Source of the DNA: Ficedula albicollis
Lineage: Eukaryota; Chordata; Aves; Passeriformes; Muscicapidae
Assembly: GCF_000247815.1 (NCBI RefSeq)
Contig: NC_021692.1
Location: 6,659,137 to 6,723,136 of the forward strand
Direction of reading: 5' to 3'
Length of the DNA: 64,000 bases
The notes under the pieces were generated by a model. The model was not told the origin of the DNA and searched no databases. It worked only from the letters and a program-made list of their open reading frames with translations. The translations under genes were made by a program, and so were the position numbers. How positions within the stretch are numbered: position 1 is the stretch's first letter; the number at the start of each line of letters is the position of its first letter. This document shows positions 14,284 to 24,989 of the stretch, in pieces.

Positions 14284-16394
14284 TGCCACCTCTGTCACTG
14301 CCACCCCTGGCACTGCCACCCCTGTCACTGCCACCTTGCCCCTGGCACTGCCACCCCTGGCTCTGCCACCTTGCCCCTGGCACTGCCACCCTGCCCAGCC
14401 CGGGGCTGTTCTTGTGAGCGCAAAGCCAAAACTCGCGCAGAAATGTGAAACCCGGCGAGGCTTGGATTAGGAACCCGAAACTGCGGCCAGGAGCCGAGCT
14501 TTGGGAAAGGCTTGGCAGAGTTTCAGCCCAGGGCGGGCTGGGTTTCAACCGAGCCGAGCGTGACCTTTTGCATGAGCCCGCTGCTGGCGGCTCGGGGAGC
14601 ATGGGCTGGAATTTTAACAGAGCCTGGGGAGGGAGTTTCAGGAAAAAAAACAAAAAAACCAAAAAAAACAAAACCAAAAACAACAAAAAAAAAAAGGGTT
14701 TGGGCAAAAACAAAGCGGAGGTTTGGGGGTGATAATTGCTGCTCACCTGCCCCCAAACCAGCAAAACCAGCCGGGTGGTTGCGGCTTGGCTGCGCTCGGA
14801 GTTTCGCTGCAGGGTTAACCCTTTCCTCAGCACGGAGCTGCTCCTTTCCCTGGGGTGGATCCCAGTTCCTGGTTTTTTTTCCCCGTGTCCATCCCCAAGA
14901 GGTCTCCTGGCTGTGTGCAGAGTCGGGGATGTCCCAAATCCCGGCTGTGGCAGGCTGTTCCTGGGGGGAATTTATGGAAATGAGGGAACGAATTGGGTCG
15001 GGGGCAGATCTGGAGGTGGAAGGGCAGGGAAAGCGCAGGGTGAGGGTCCGGGAGCAGCCGGACATGGACACGCAAAGCCACTGCTGTCAGTGCCTCAGGG
15101 ATCATCCAGCTGAAAATGAAAATATTCACAAATAAACCCCTCAGTCCCGGGCCAAGCTTGTCTTGCTCCTCTGTGGACACATTTCTTTTTCCATTGTGCT
15201 TTATTTTATGTTTTTCTTTTGCTTTTCCTACGATCTCTCCCTTCCTGCCCTGCCTCGCAGCGTGTGATGGGTGTAGATCAGGGCAGGGAGGATCTCTCTA
15301 ATCAAACCCACATTTCTCTGCATTGTCTGGGTTGTCTCACGGGGAATTCAGCCAAACCCCCACGCTCGTGGTGTTTCAGGCTTGAAAAGCTGCACAAAGG
15401 TAGAATTTTCCCAGACGGGGTTTCCTGGGGAGGAAAGGAATTATTCCACATTGCCCCGAGAGCTCCTTTCCCAAAAATCGAGGTTCCTTTTCACGGGGAG
15501 TGGTGAATGCTGAGCCAGGCTCAAGCCTTGATCCGGATCAAGGTGTCTCCATCCCAAAGGAAGTGCCACTCCCATTTTCCTGCCTTTTCCATGCCCTTGA
15601 TCCCGGCTGTTCCTGTCTGCCACCGGGGACGGGGGGGCCACATCTCTGCTTCGTTTCAGCCCCTTCTCTCATTACAGCCTGACTTTGGTTATTTTTATCC
15701 CGTCCTTAATCCCACAGCGCCCACCCTGGAGGTGCTGGGTGCTGGGATGGGGCTGCAGCATCCCAGCATCTGGCCGGAAATCTGCAGCCAGAAATCCCGG
15801 AGAGGCGGAGAAACCAAGAGGGAAACGGGGCACGGGCTCTGCACTGCCACTGCATGCCCTCGGCGAGGTGGCACCGTGCCCCTCTGCCACCTGAGGGGCT
15901 CAGGGACAGCTGGATGTGCCCTTGAAAGCCACGCTGGGATTTTCTGGCCCCCCTAAAAGGAGAGGAAGAGTTCTCTGATGGATGCTGTGTGGGCTTTTCC
16001 CTGGAGAAATCCTGAGCTGTGTCCTGCTCCCGGCTGCGTTTGTGGCCCGGGTGGGACACGCGGCCGTGCAGCTGGGCTCCAGGGTGACACCGTGGCCACC
16101 GCGGTGACCTCTGCCCCTCTCATGTTCCCTGCTGGCCGAGTTAAAGGTTTCTGTGCCTCAAAGGGAAGGAAATCGCTGCAGCCGAGGGGAGGAAGTCGCT
16201 CAGTTTCCCCTCCGCGTGTGCGAGGGGAGCGGGGCGCAGCCAGATGTGGAACGCGATAAGGGCGGGGAGGCAGCGGCGCTTCCCTTCCAGATGTTGCTGG
16301 CGGGGTGTTTCCTCCAGCTGCGGCCGGGCTGGGCTGTCCCGGCTCTGTGCAGTGCGGGACAGCAGCCACGACGGGGAGCTTCCATCCCGGGGAT
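14284..16394. other. Spacer with minor simple repeats
   Basis: Contains the ctgccaccc(c/t)tggca units to about 14,395 and an A-rich tract at 14,641-14,698. The rest is GC-rich sequence in which I recognise no exon. HES4, which neighbours PERM1 in mammals, was specifically looked for (its basic helix-loop-helix segment would be obvious) and is not here. Confidence 0.5.
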
Positions 16395-16975
16395 GGGGGC
16401 AGCGGGCGGGACACGGCGCTGGGCTGTCACCTGGCTGTGGGGACAACAACAGGGCGGGACACGGCGCTGGGCTGTCGCCTGGCTGTGGGGACCGAGCCGG
16501 GGACAGAACCAGGGACAGAACCAGGGCAGGACACGGGGCTCTGCTGTCACCTGGCTGTGGGGACAGAGCCACAGACAGAACCAGGGGCAGAACCAGGGGC
16601 TCTGCTGTCCCCTGGCTGTGGGGACAGAAACAAGGACAGGACGAGGGGCTCTGCTGTCCCCTGGCTGTGGGGACAGATCAAGGACAGGACGAGGGGCTCT
16701 GCTGTCCCCTGGCTGTGGGGACAGATCAAGGACAGGACGAGGGGCTCTGCTGTCCCCTGGCTGTGGGGACAGATCAAGGACAGGACGAGGGGCTCTGCTG
16801 TCCCCTGGCTGTGGGGACAGATCAAGGACAGGACGAGGGGCTCTGCTGTCCCCTGGCTGTGGGGACAGATCAAGGACAGGACGAGGGGCTCTGCTGTCCC
16901 CTGGCTGTGGGGACAGAAACACGGGCAGGACGAGGGGCTCTGCTGTCCCCTGGCTGTGGGGACAGAACCAGCAGC
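16395..16975. repeat. 48-bp minisatellite
   Basis: Tandem units of about 48 bp with the core ctgctgtcccctggctgtgg followed by ggacagatcaaggacaggac. Because 48 is a multiple of three and the unit lacks stops, frames are open on both strands. The five central copies are essentially identical, and the edges are degenerate. Confidence 0.9.
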
Positions 16976-17398
16976 TGTCCCCCAGCTCCCTGGGGCTGGC
17001 ATGGCCACCATCTGTTCCTGGGGGGGACCCTCGAGAGCTTTGGGACCCCCAAAGAGGTGCAGAGCTCAGGGGTCCCTCTCAGCTCCCCCAGCATGCCCTG
17101 GCTATGGCCAGCTGGGATGTTCTGGTGGCCAAGGGGGTGGCTGGAGCCGTTGGGGCAGTGCTGGTGGCCAGCAGGGCTTGGGGCTCACTGGCCCAGCCCC
17201 TGCCCTGCAGGCAGCTCTTTCAGGGCAGCTATTTCTGGCGCTGGGATGAGGAGGAAGGTGGGAGGAAAGCTCTGGGGAGCTGAGGGTTATTTCTGGCTCT
17301 GTCACCCCCCTGTGCCAGGCTGTCCCCGAGCCCGCAGCCCAGGGCTCCCACACGTGGCCCAGGTGGCCCTGGCTGGCGTGGGACAGCTGCCACACGCC

Positions 17399-17749
17399 CT
17401 GCGAGGCAGGATTGTCACAAGATGCTGGCTGCGATCTCCTGATGTCACCCGGCAGCAATAAAAGGCCTGGGAGTGCCCGAAATAGGTGAACCCTGCCCCT
17501 GAGGTGATTTTGTGTCACCCCGCAGAGGGTGACTAAGGCGAAGAAGTGGCTCAGTGGGAGAAAGGACAGTCCCTGCCAGTCAGGTGTGCCAAAGGCTGGC
17601 ACCTGGAGTGACCCCGGAAAGGAGCAGGGGGCACCTGGAGTGGTCCCGGGAGGCCAAAGGCTGGCACCTGGAGTGACCCCGGAAAGGAGCAGGGGGCACC
17701 TGGAGTGACCCCGGAAAGGAGCAGAGGGCACCTGGACTGACCCCAGGAG

Positions 17750-17824
<75 letters not shown>

Positions 17825-18130
17825 CGAGGCAGGATTGTCACAAGATTCTGGCTGCGATCTCCTGATGTCACCCGGCAGCAATAAAAGGCCTGGGAGTGCC
17901 CGAAATAGGTGAACCCTGCCCCTGAGGTGATTTTGTGTCACCCCGCAGAGGGTGACTAAGGCGAAGAAGTGGCTCAGTGGGAGAAAGGACAGTCCCTGCC
18001 AGTCAGGTGTGCCAAAGGCTGGCACCTGGAGTGACCCCGAAAAGGAGCAGGGGGCACCTGGAGTGACCCCGGAAAGGAGCAGGGGGCACCTGGAGTGACC
18101 CCAGGAGGGAGCAGGGGGCACCTGGAGTGG
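17399..18130. repeat. Tandem duplication (423-bp spacing) with a cacctggagtgacc array
   Basis: Sequence starting at 17,401 recurs 423 bp later at 17,824 with very few differences. The 74-bp poly-C run lies at the junction. Both copies end in short tandem units of about 32 bp carrying ggcacctggagtgaccccgg. Each unit contains a CACCTG E-box and a TGACCCC half-site, which is GGGGTCA on the other strand. The array ends about 60 bp before the probable PERM1 TATA element. Confidence 0.85.
17750..17823. repeat. Poly-C run, 74 bp
   Basis: A C run exactly at the junction between the two copies of the 423-bp-spaced duplication upstream of PERM1. Confidence 0.97.
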
Positions 18131-18192
18131 TCCCGGCGCCCCCAGACCTGGCTGTGGCACAGTCACACACCCTGGCATGTCCCCCACCAGTT

Positions 18193-18202
18193 CTATATAT
18201 GG
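18193..18202 (+). promoter_or_regulatory. PERM1: Probable TATA / MEF2-CArG-like element of PERM1
   Basis: CTATATATGG is the only TATA-type sequence in this GC-rich stretch. It lies about 200 bp before a candidate first-exon splice donor and about 970 bp before the PERM1 start codon. It is one base from a CArG box (CC, six A/T, GG) and one base from a MEF2 site, both typical of muscle promoters. Transcription would start near 18,225-18,235. The assignment is inferred from position and motif, without expression data. Confidence 0.4.
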
Positions 18203-18227
18203 CCCTGCCCTCTCCGGGCCGGTGGCA

Positions 18228-18399
18228 CTGTGGCATCTCAAGTGACAGCGGGGAGGGAGGAGGGGGGGTTTATTTTTATCCCCTGAATGGATCGGAGCTG
18301 GAGCCGCGCTCTCGGCCCCCGCGGCATCATGTTGTGCGGGGAGGGCTCTCCTGCGAGGCTGCTCGAATGGCTCCGTCCCCGCCTGGGGCTGGGGGACAG
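18228..18399 (+). other. PERM1: Candidate non-coding exon 1 of PERM1
   Basis: A probable first exon lies between the TATA-like element and a good splice donor, ACAG followed by GTAGGAT at 18,400. The next acceptor on the strand that fits is at 19,161-19,162, two bases before the PERM1 start codon. The left boundary is only an estimate from TATA spacing. Short upstream ATGs are present in the exon. RNA reads spanning 18,399 to 19,163 would confirm it. Confidence 0.35.
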
Positions 18400-18619
18400 G
18401 TAGGATGGCCTTTGTCACCTCCCCGGCCTTTGTCACCTCCCCGCTTGTCCCGCTGCCCGATCCCCCGGGCTGGGCTGCTCCCACGGCTTGGGCTGCAACG
18501 TCCCGATCGCGCTCTGCTCGGGAATGCTCGGGGATGACAGTCCCAGGTTTTAGGGGGGATTGGGAGGCAAGAGGAGAAGGGGAGAGGGGGATGAGGTGAG
18601 ATGCTGCTGTGGAGAGGAT

Positions 18620-18945
18620 GCCAAACCTTCTCTGCAGCTCTGGGAGAATCCCAAAATGCTGAGGAGCGGTGGGCAGAATCCCAAAGCTCTGGGGAGCATT
18701 CCAAAGCCCTGGGGATCATCCCAAAACCCTGGTGCAGCTCTGGGGAGAATCCCAAAGCTCTGGGGAGAATCCCGAAGCTCTGGGGAGAATCCCAAAGCCC
18801 CGGTGCAGCTCTTGGGGAGAATCCCAAAGCCCCGGTACAGTTCTGGGGAGAATCCCAAAGCTCTGGGGAGAATCCCAAAGCCCCGGTGCAGCTCTGGGGA
18901 GAATCCCAAAGCTTTGAGGGGAATCCCAAAGCCCCGGTGCAGCTG
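18620..18945. repeat. gagaatcccaaagc minisatellite in PERM1 intron 1
   Basis: Roughly 20-30-bp degenerate units combining ctggggagaatcccaaagct and ccccggtgcagct, within the presumed first intron. Confidence 0.8.
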
Positions 18946-19164
18946 TGAGGAGCAGAGGGGGTGTCTCACCGCTGCCTGGGTTGTGTTCCAGCACAGCCAT
19001 CCCCATCCTGCTGAGGTTGCCAGGGGCTGGAATTGCCAGCTGGAAACGGGTGAGGAGGAGGAAGGGAGGGAAGGGAGGACCTGGGACAAAGGGTTGGGGG
19101 CGCACACGTGGGCTCACGTCTGTGCCACCCTCTCCCTGACGTGTCCCCGCTCCTCGCCGCAGGC

Positions 19165-22100
19165 ATGGATAACTTCGAGTACAGCATCCAGCTGAACGAC
19201 CGCGAGTGGGCCGAGTTCGTGCGGGCCTCCGAGGAGTGCAGCCTGGCGCCGGCCTCGCTGGCCACGGCCGAGGAGCAGAGCCTCAGTGACATTGAGCAAG
19301 GGGACACCTCGGGCCGGGACTGTCCCCGCAGCAGCGAGCCGGGGACCGCAGCCAGGCCGGGCAGCGAGCCAGCGGCTGGCACGGGCGGCGCTGCGCCACG
19401 TGGGGTGGCCACTGACACCGCCCGGCGCTGGCCACAGCCTGCGGGGCAGCTCCCGGCGCCGGAGCTGCTGTCGGGCAGCGAGGACGAAGCGGAGCTGGGC
19501 TCTGTGGGCAGGTTCCTGTGTGACAGCGACGAGCCCAGCCTGGCACACGCTGCCATGCCCAGCGCGCAGAGGAGGCAGCCACCAAGGCCACCCACGGCCA
19601 CCGCGGCTGCTGGTGGCACTGCCCAGTCCAGCTCCGGGCAGGACGCGGCGGAGAAAGGAGAGGCCATGGAGCCCCCCGCGCCCCCCGAGCAGGGCGGGCA
19701 GGCTGGAGGGGGACAAACCCCGGTGGCACTGCCCGGAGCGGTGGCACTGCCCGGAGCGGTGGCACAGCCAGGATTGGGGGCACAGCCAGGAAAAGCTCCA
19801 GCAGCCTCTGGCTCCGCGGAGGGAGCCGCCGAGAGAAGCGCTGAGCCCCCGGGGGACCCCCGAGAGAAGCGCTGAGCCGCCGGGGGACCCCCCGAGCCCA
19901 TCCCTGGGGTCGGTGCCCAGGGTGGCACCGGAGGAGGAGAAGCCGGGCGCGGAGCCGAGCTCCCCGGGCGGATCCCCCAGCGTGGTTCGGCCCAAGGTGC
20001 CGGCACAGCCCAGGAAGGGCCGGCGGCAGCGCGGAGCCAGCGGCACCGAGGGGGAGCGGGACCCTGCGGGCGCCGCGGCACCGGGAGCCGGGAAGGCACC
20101 GCCGGGATCCCCGATGTCCCCTCGGAAGGGCAAAGGGAAGGACAAGGCGGCCAAGGGAGCGCTGGTGAGGCTGGGCAGCGAGGAGGCGGCCGAGAACAAG
20201 CGGTCGGTGCCCGGCCCGGGCGGGGACGGCGGCGATGCTCCCCCAAAACAGAGGGGGAAGGAGCCGGGCGCGCAGTCCCCGGGGAAGGCCAAGGCCACCA
20301 AGCAGCCAAAGGCAGGGCAGGGCGTACGTGACAGTGTCCCCGCGGTCCCTGAGGTGTGCCAGGAGATGCCAGGGAAGCCTCTGCAACCCGGGAGCGCGGC
20401 GGGGTTTGCAGGGAATGCTGCTGAGGGGGCTGGGGGGGAGCCTGCTGCTGAGATCCCCGGAATTCCTGCTGCTGAGATCCCCGGAATTCCTGCTGCTGAG
20501 ATCCCCGGAATTCCTGCTGCTGAGATCCCCGGAATTCCTGCTGCTGAGATCCCCGGAATTCCTGCTGCTGAGATCCCCGGAATTCCTGCTGCTGAGATCC
20601 CCGGAATTCCTGCTGCTGAGATCCCCGGAATTCCTGCTGCTGAGATCCCCGGAATTCCTGCTGCTGAGATCCCCGGAATTCCTGCTGCTGAGATCCCCGG
20701 AATTCCTGCTGCTGAGATCCCCGGAATTCCTGCTGCTGAGATCCCCGGAATTCCTGCAGCTGAGATTCCCAGGAAATCCTCAGAGCTCCCCAGAAATCCT
20801 GCTGCTGAGATCCCTGCTGCTCCTGCAGCTGAGATTCCCAGGAAACCGTCAGAGATCCCTGGAGCTCCTGCAGCTGAGATCCCTGGAATTCCTGCTGCTG
20901 AGATCCCTGCAGTTCCTGCAGCTGAGATTCCCAGAAAACCGTCAGAGGTCCCCAGAATTCCTGCTGCTGAGATCCCCGGAATTCCTGCTGCTGAGATCCC
21001 CGGAATTCCTGCTGCTGAGATCCCCGGAATTCCTGCTGCTGAGATCCCCGGAATTCCTGCTGCTGAGATCCCTGCAGTTCCTGCAGCTGAGATTCCCAGG
21101 AAACCGTCAGAGATCCCTGGAGCTCCTGCAGCTGAGATCCCTGGAATTCCTGCTGCTGAGATCCCTGCAGTTCCTGCAGCTGAGATTCCCAGAAAACCGT
21201 CAGAGGTCCCCGGAATTCCTGCTGCTGAGATCCCCGGAATTCCTGCTGCTGAGATCCCCGGAATTCCTGCTGCTGAGATCCCCGGAATTCCTGCTGCTGA
21301 GATCCCCGGAATTCCTGCTGCTGAGATCCCCGGAATTCCTGCTGCTGAGATCCCCGGAATTCCTGCTGCTGAGATCCCCGGAATTCCTGCTGCTGAGATC
21401 CCCGGAATTCCTGCTGCTGAGATCCCCGGAATTCCTGCTGCTGAGATCCCCGGAATTCCTGCTGCTGAGATCCCCGGAATTCCTGCTGCTGAGATCCCTG
21501 CAGTTCCTGCAGCTGAGATTCCCAGGAAACCCTCAGAGATCCCTGCAGTTCCTGCAGCTGGGATCCCTTGGGAGCCTGCAGCTGCCATTCCCAGGAAACC
21601 CGTGGCTGAAATCCCTTGGGAGCCAGCACCTGGGACCCCCAGGATTCCTACAGTGGGGATCCCTTGGGAGCCTGCAGGAGGGATCCCCAGGAGTCCTGCA
21701 GTGGAGATCCCCAGGATCCCTGCAGCCGAAATCCCCAGGATCCCTGCGATTGAGATCCCGTGTGAGCCTGCAGCCGAGATCCCCACGATTCCTGGAGCTG
21801 GGATCCCCTGGGAAGCTGCAGCTGAGGTCCCCAGGGCCAGGAGCCCCCTGTGCTTTGCTGATGGAGCCTCTCCCAAGCCCAACTCTCTGGATGTGACCTG
21901 GCCCGAGATGTACGAGTACCTGTTCTGTGATTCCCAGGAGGAGGAGGAGCTGGGCAGCTCCCTGGAGGGGAGGAAATCCCCCTTGCCCAGGGAAATCTCC
22001 TGGCCTGAACTCTACGAGTATCTGTTCAATGAGCCAGAAGGAAGCAGGAAAAAGGGCAAAGCTAAAGACAGGAAAAGAAAGAAGTTCAGCAGCTTGGAGC

Positions 22101-22448
22101 GGGCTGGGATGCGAAAGGAGGCTCCCAGCCCTGCCCCAGGCAAGGACACCGTGGTTATCCCGGTCCCTGATGTGTATGAACACTTCTTCCCAGAGAGAGC
22201 CCCCAACAGGATGGGCTGGAGAGGGATTTTCTCCATGGCTTCAGCCTCCGAGGTGAAGAAAGCTGTGGGGGCTCTGAGGGCCCTGCTGCAGAGGCAGGTG
22301 CTGCAGAGGCAGGTGCAGCAGGGAGGAGGCCGAGCCTCGAGCTCGCGGGCCCTGGTGCCCAGGAGATCCGGAGAGCAGCTGGCCCTGGTCCCGCTGGGAG
22401 GAGCCCAGGGGTGGCCAGAGGATGGAGACACGGCCCTGGCACGGAGAG
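19165..22448 (+). CDS. PERM1: PERM1 main coding exon (contains one frame break)
   Basis: PERM1 is a striated-muscle protein induced by PGC-1 and ERR that promotes mitochondrial and oxidative gene expression. The start ATG lies two bases after a splice acceptor (cgccgcag), and the N-terminus MDNFEYSIQLNDREWAEFVR matches the family. An acidic, Ser/Pro-rich region follows. Next come about 40 copies of an octapeptide AAEIPGIP (20,447-21,545), then degenerate copies. The C-terminal part has three related motifs: WPEMYEYLF, WPELYEYLF and VPDVYEHFF (21,900-22,190). The frame shifts by one base in the C run at 19,857-19,861: frame 1 stops at 19,875 while frame 2 carries the rest. The donor is GAGAG followed by GTAAGT at 22,449. 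Allowing for the shift, the three coding exons give about 1,159 residues, longer than human PERM1 (about 790) mainly because of the repeats. Confidence 0.9.
19827..19893 (+). repeat. PERM1: Duplicated 31/30-bp unit at the PERM1 frame break
   Basis: Two adjacent copies encode ERSAEPPGDP. The first copy is 31 bp long because the run at 19,857-19,861 has five C. With four C the unit would be 30 bp, both copies would read in the same frame, and the frame would continue into the rest of PERM1. The simplest explanation is a one-base homopolymer error or allele. Confidence 0.75.
20447..21545 (+). repeat. PERM1: 24-bp coding minisatellite (AAEIPGIP) in PERM1
   Basis: The core DNA unit is gctgctgagatccccggaat plus tcct, containing an EcoRI-type GGAATTCC. 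It occurs as a first block of about 13 near-identical copies, a mixed block with AAEIPAV and AAEIPRKPSEIPGA variants, a short block of four, another mixed block, then a second long block of about 12. The mixed blocks repeat as a higher-order unit. The period is a multiple of three, so copy-number changes keep the frame. Confidence 0.93.
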
Positions 22449-22489
22449 GTAAGTCCTGGAACGCCCTGCAGGGACATGGCCCGGGCTGT

Positions 22490-23155
22490 GCCACCCTGGG
22501 GACGCTCCCTGTGCCACCCTGGGGACGTTCCCTGTGCCACTCTGTCACCCTCGGGATGTGGATGTTCCCTGTGTCACCCTGGGGATGCTCCCTGTGTCAC
22601 CCTGGTGTCCCTGGGGATGCTCCCTGTGTCACCCTGGGGACGCTCCCTGTGTCACCGTGGGGATGTTCCCTGTGTCACCCTGGGGATGCTCCCTGTGTCA
22701 CCCTGGTGTCCCTGGGGATGCTCCCTGTGTCACCCTGGGGACGCTCCCTGTGTCACCGTGGGGATGTTCCCTGTGTCACCCTGGGGATGCTCCCTGTGTC
22801 ACCCTGGTGTCCCTGGGGATGCTCCCTGTGTCACCCTGGGGACGCTCCCTGTGTCACCGTGGGGATGTTCCCTGTGTCACCCTGGGGATGCTCCCTGTGT
22901 CACCCTGGTGTCCCTGGGGATGCTCCCTGTGTCACCCTGGGGACGCTCCCTGTGTCACCGTGGGGATGTTCCCTGTGTCACCCTGGGGATGCTCCCTGTG
23001 TCACCCTGGTGTCCCTGGGGATGCTCCCTGTGTCACCCTGGGGACGCTCCCTGTGTCACCGTGGGGATGTTCCCTGTGTCACCCTGGGGATGCTCCCTGT
23101 GTCACCCTGGTGTCGCTCCCTGTGTCACCCTGGTGTCACCCTGGGGACGCTCCCT
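22490..23155. repeat. Minisatellite in PERM1 intron 2
   Basis: About 23-bp units ctccctgtgtcaccctgggga with alternating 'ggtgtccctgg', 'ggacg' and 'gtggggatgtt' forms arranged in a repeating higher-order pattern, starting right after the exon donor. Confidence 0.9.
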
Positions 23156-23535
23156 CCCCCTGTCCCCATGCCAAGCAGCATGGACAGGGAATGTGGGGCT
23201 GTAAAACCCGCTCTGATCCCAAAAGCAGCCCCTGGACAGCTCAGAGGTCACCGGAGCGTTGTTCCTGGAGGCAGGTGACAGAAATGGGAATAAAGGGAGA
23301 TGCTCGAGCCACGGGGACAGGCGGGGGATTTGTCTTTGGGCTTAAATGATGCTCAGAGTTCACGTTAAACCCAAACAATGAGGGAGCCATCCCAAAGGGA
23401 GCCTCAAAACCGGAAAAAACCCCTTTGAGGTGGTCATAGCCAATTAACGAGCCAGTTTTAATTAAAAGCCTGATGAAATGAATAGGAGAAAAAATAACCT
23501 GATCTTGAGATACGGCTGCAAGTTGTTCCAGGCTG

Positions 23536-24000
23536 GAACTGCAGCGGTGCAGGGAATGTGGCGGTGCAGGGAATGCAGCAGGGCAGGTAATGCAGCGGTG
23601 CAGGGAATGCAGCAGGGTGGGGAATGCAGATGTGCGGGGAATGCAGCAGTGCAGGGAGTGCAGAGCGCTCAGGGATGTTTTCACCCCTGGAGGAGGCAGG
23701 AGTGGCTGGGGTGCCCCGAGGGATGCTGAGCACTTGCAGCGGTGCAGGGAATGCAGCAGGGTGGGGAATGCAGCGGTGCAGGGAATGCGGCGGTGCAGGG
23801 AATGCAGCGGTGCAGGGAATGTGGCGGTGCAGGGAATGCAGCAGGGCAGGTAATGCAGCGGTGCAGGGAATGCAGCAGGGTGGGGAATGCAGATGTGCGG
23901 GGAATGCAGCAGTGCAGGGAGTGCAGAGCGCTCAGGGATGTTTTCACCCCTGGAGGAGGCAGGAGTGGCTGGGGTGCCCCGAGGGATGCTGAGCACTCTC
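23536..24000. repeat. gcagggaatgcagc repeats with a 263-bp duplication
   Basis: Short units (ggtgcagggaatgcagc) are interspersed with single-copy sequence. The block around 23,575-23,737 recurs 263 bp later at about 23,838-24,000, including a non-repetitive segment (ttttcacccctggaggaggc). It lies in PERM1 intron 2. Confidence 0.88.
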
Positions 24001-24370
24001 AGGTTTGTCCTGCGCGTGCCTGGGGACGCCGGTGACAGGAGGGGGACCTTGCCTGAGTCCCCGGGAGTTGCTCTGTCCTCAATCTGCTCCTCCGCAGCCG
24101 CCACAGAGAGCCGGGGAGCTCCGCAGGGAGCCGGTGAGGCACCTCGGGGTGGCTTCAGCAAAAAATCCCTCGGGCTCTTCGGCCGGGTGTGACACTCAGA
24201 GCGGTGACAATCGTGCCACCATCCTTCGAGCCCCGAACAAACCCCTCTGACTCGGTGAAGCCAAAACCCCCTCGGGGCTGATTTGCTGGGAATCGCTGTG
24301 GCGGAGGGAGGGGAGGGGTGGCAGAGGAGGTGGCACAAAGCCCCCAGAGGCGGTGCTTGTGTCGCGACAG

Positions 24371-24487
24371 GAGCGGCGGAGGAGCCCCGGGTGCCGAGCC
24401 ACAAGGACATGTGCCTCGTCTTCTGCGCCTTCGCCTCCTGGGCCGTGAAGACATCTGACCTGCAGGCTCCGGATGCCTGGAAGACCA
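24371..24487 (+). CDS. PERM1: PERM1 penultimate exon
   Basis: This 117-bp exon lies between acceptor gtcgcgacag and donor GTACGT. It joins in phase to the main exon, which ends with the first base of a Gly codon completed here. It encodes EEPRVPSHKDMCLVFCAFAS and the following WAVKTSDLQAPDAWKT, the conserved C-terminal signature of PERM1. The segment MCLVFCAFASWAV is the most hydrophobic stretch of the protein and is a candidate membrane-associating helix, which would fit reports of mitochondrial association. The last base is the first base of the codon finished in the terminal exon. Confidence 0.92.
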
Positions 24488-24989
24488 GTACGTGCAGTGC
24501 TGGGAGGGGCTCTGGGGGACACTCGGCAAGGGGAAAAAATCGGGATATTTATACCTGCAGCTGCCCTCGGGGAAGTGCAGCCTTTTCCTGGTTTTCCAAA
24601 GTGGTTCCCGTGATTTCTCTGTCCCTAATTCTGATTCCTGCGCATTTCTTTTGTGCTTTTCCTACCAAGTTGAGCTGAGCTGGATTCGCAGCTCCATGCA
24701 GCCCCTGGCAGGGATCAGTTTATCAGGATTTCCTCAGGATCTGGATTTAGGTTTAGATTCCCCCATCCTGGCTGGAATGAAATTCCCGAGTTTTTCCGAT
24801 GTACTGGGAAGATTTAATCTTCTCCCCAAATGCAGCTCAGCTGAGGCACCACCCTCCTGCACCGAGTGCTGCAATTCCTGGGGATCCTCTCCTCCTGCTG
24901 GGGAGGGAGGAAGCTGAGGAAACACAAATTCATGGAATCCCACGGGGCTGGGGATGGATGGATGAGCAGGGGATGGCTCTGGGAGAGCA

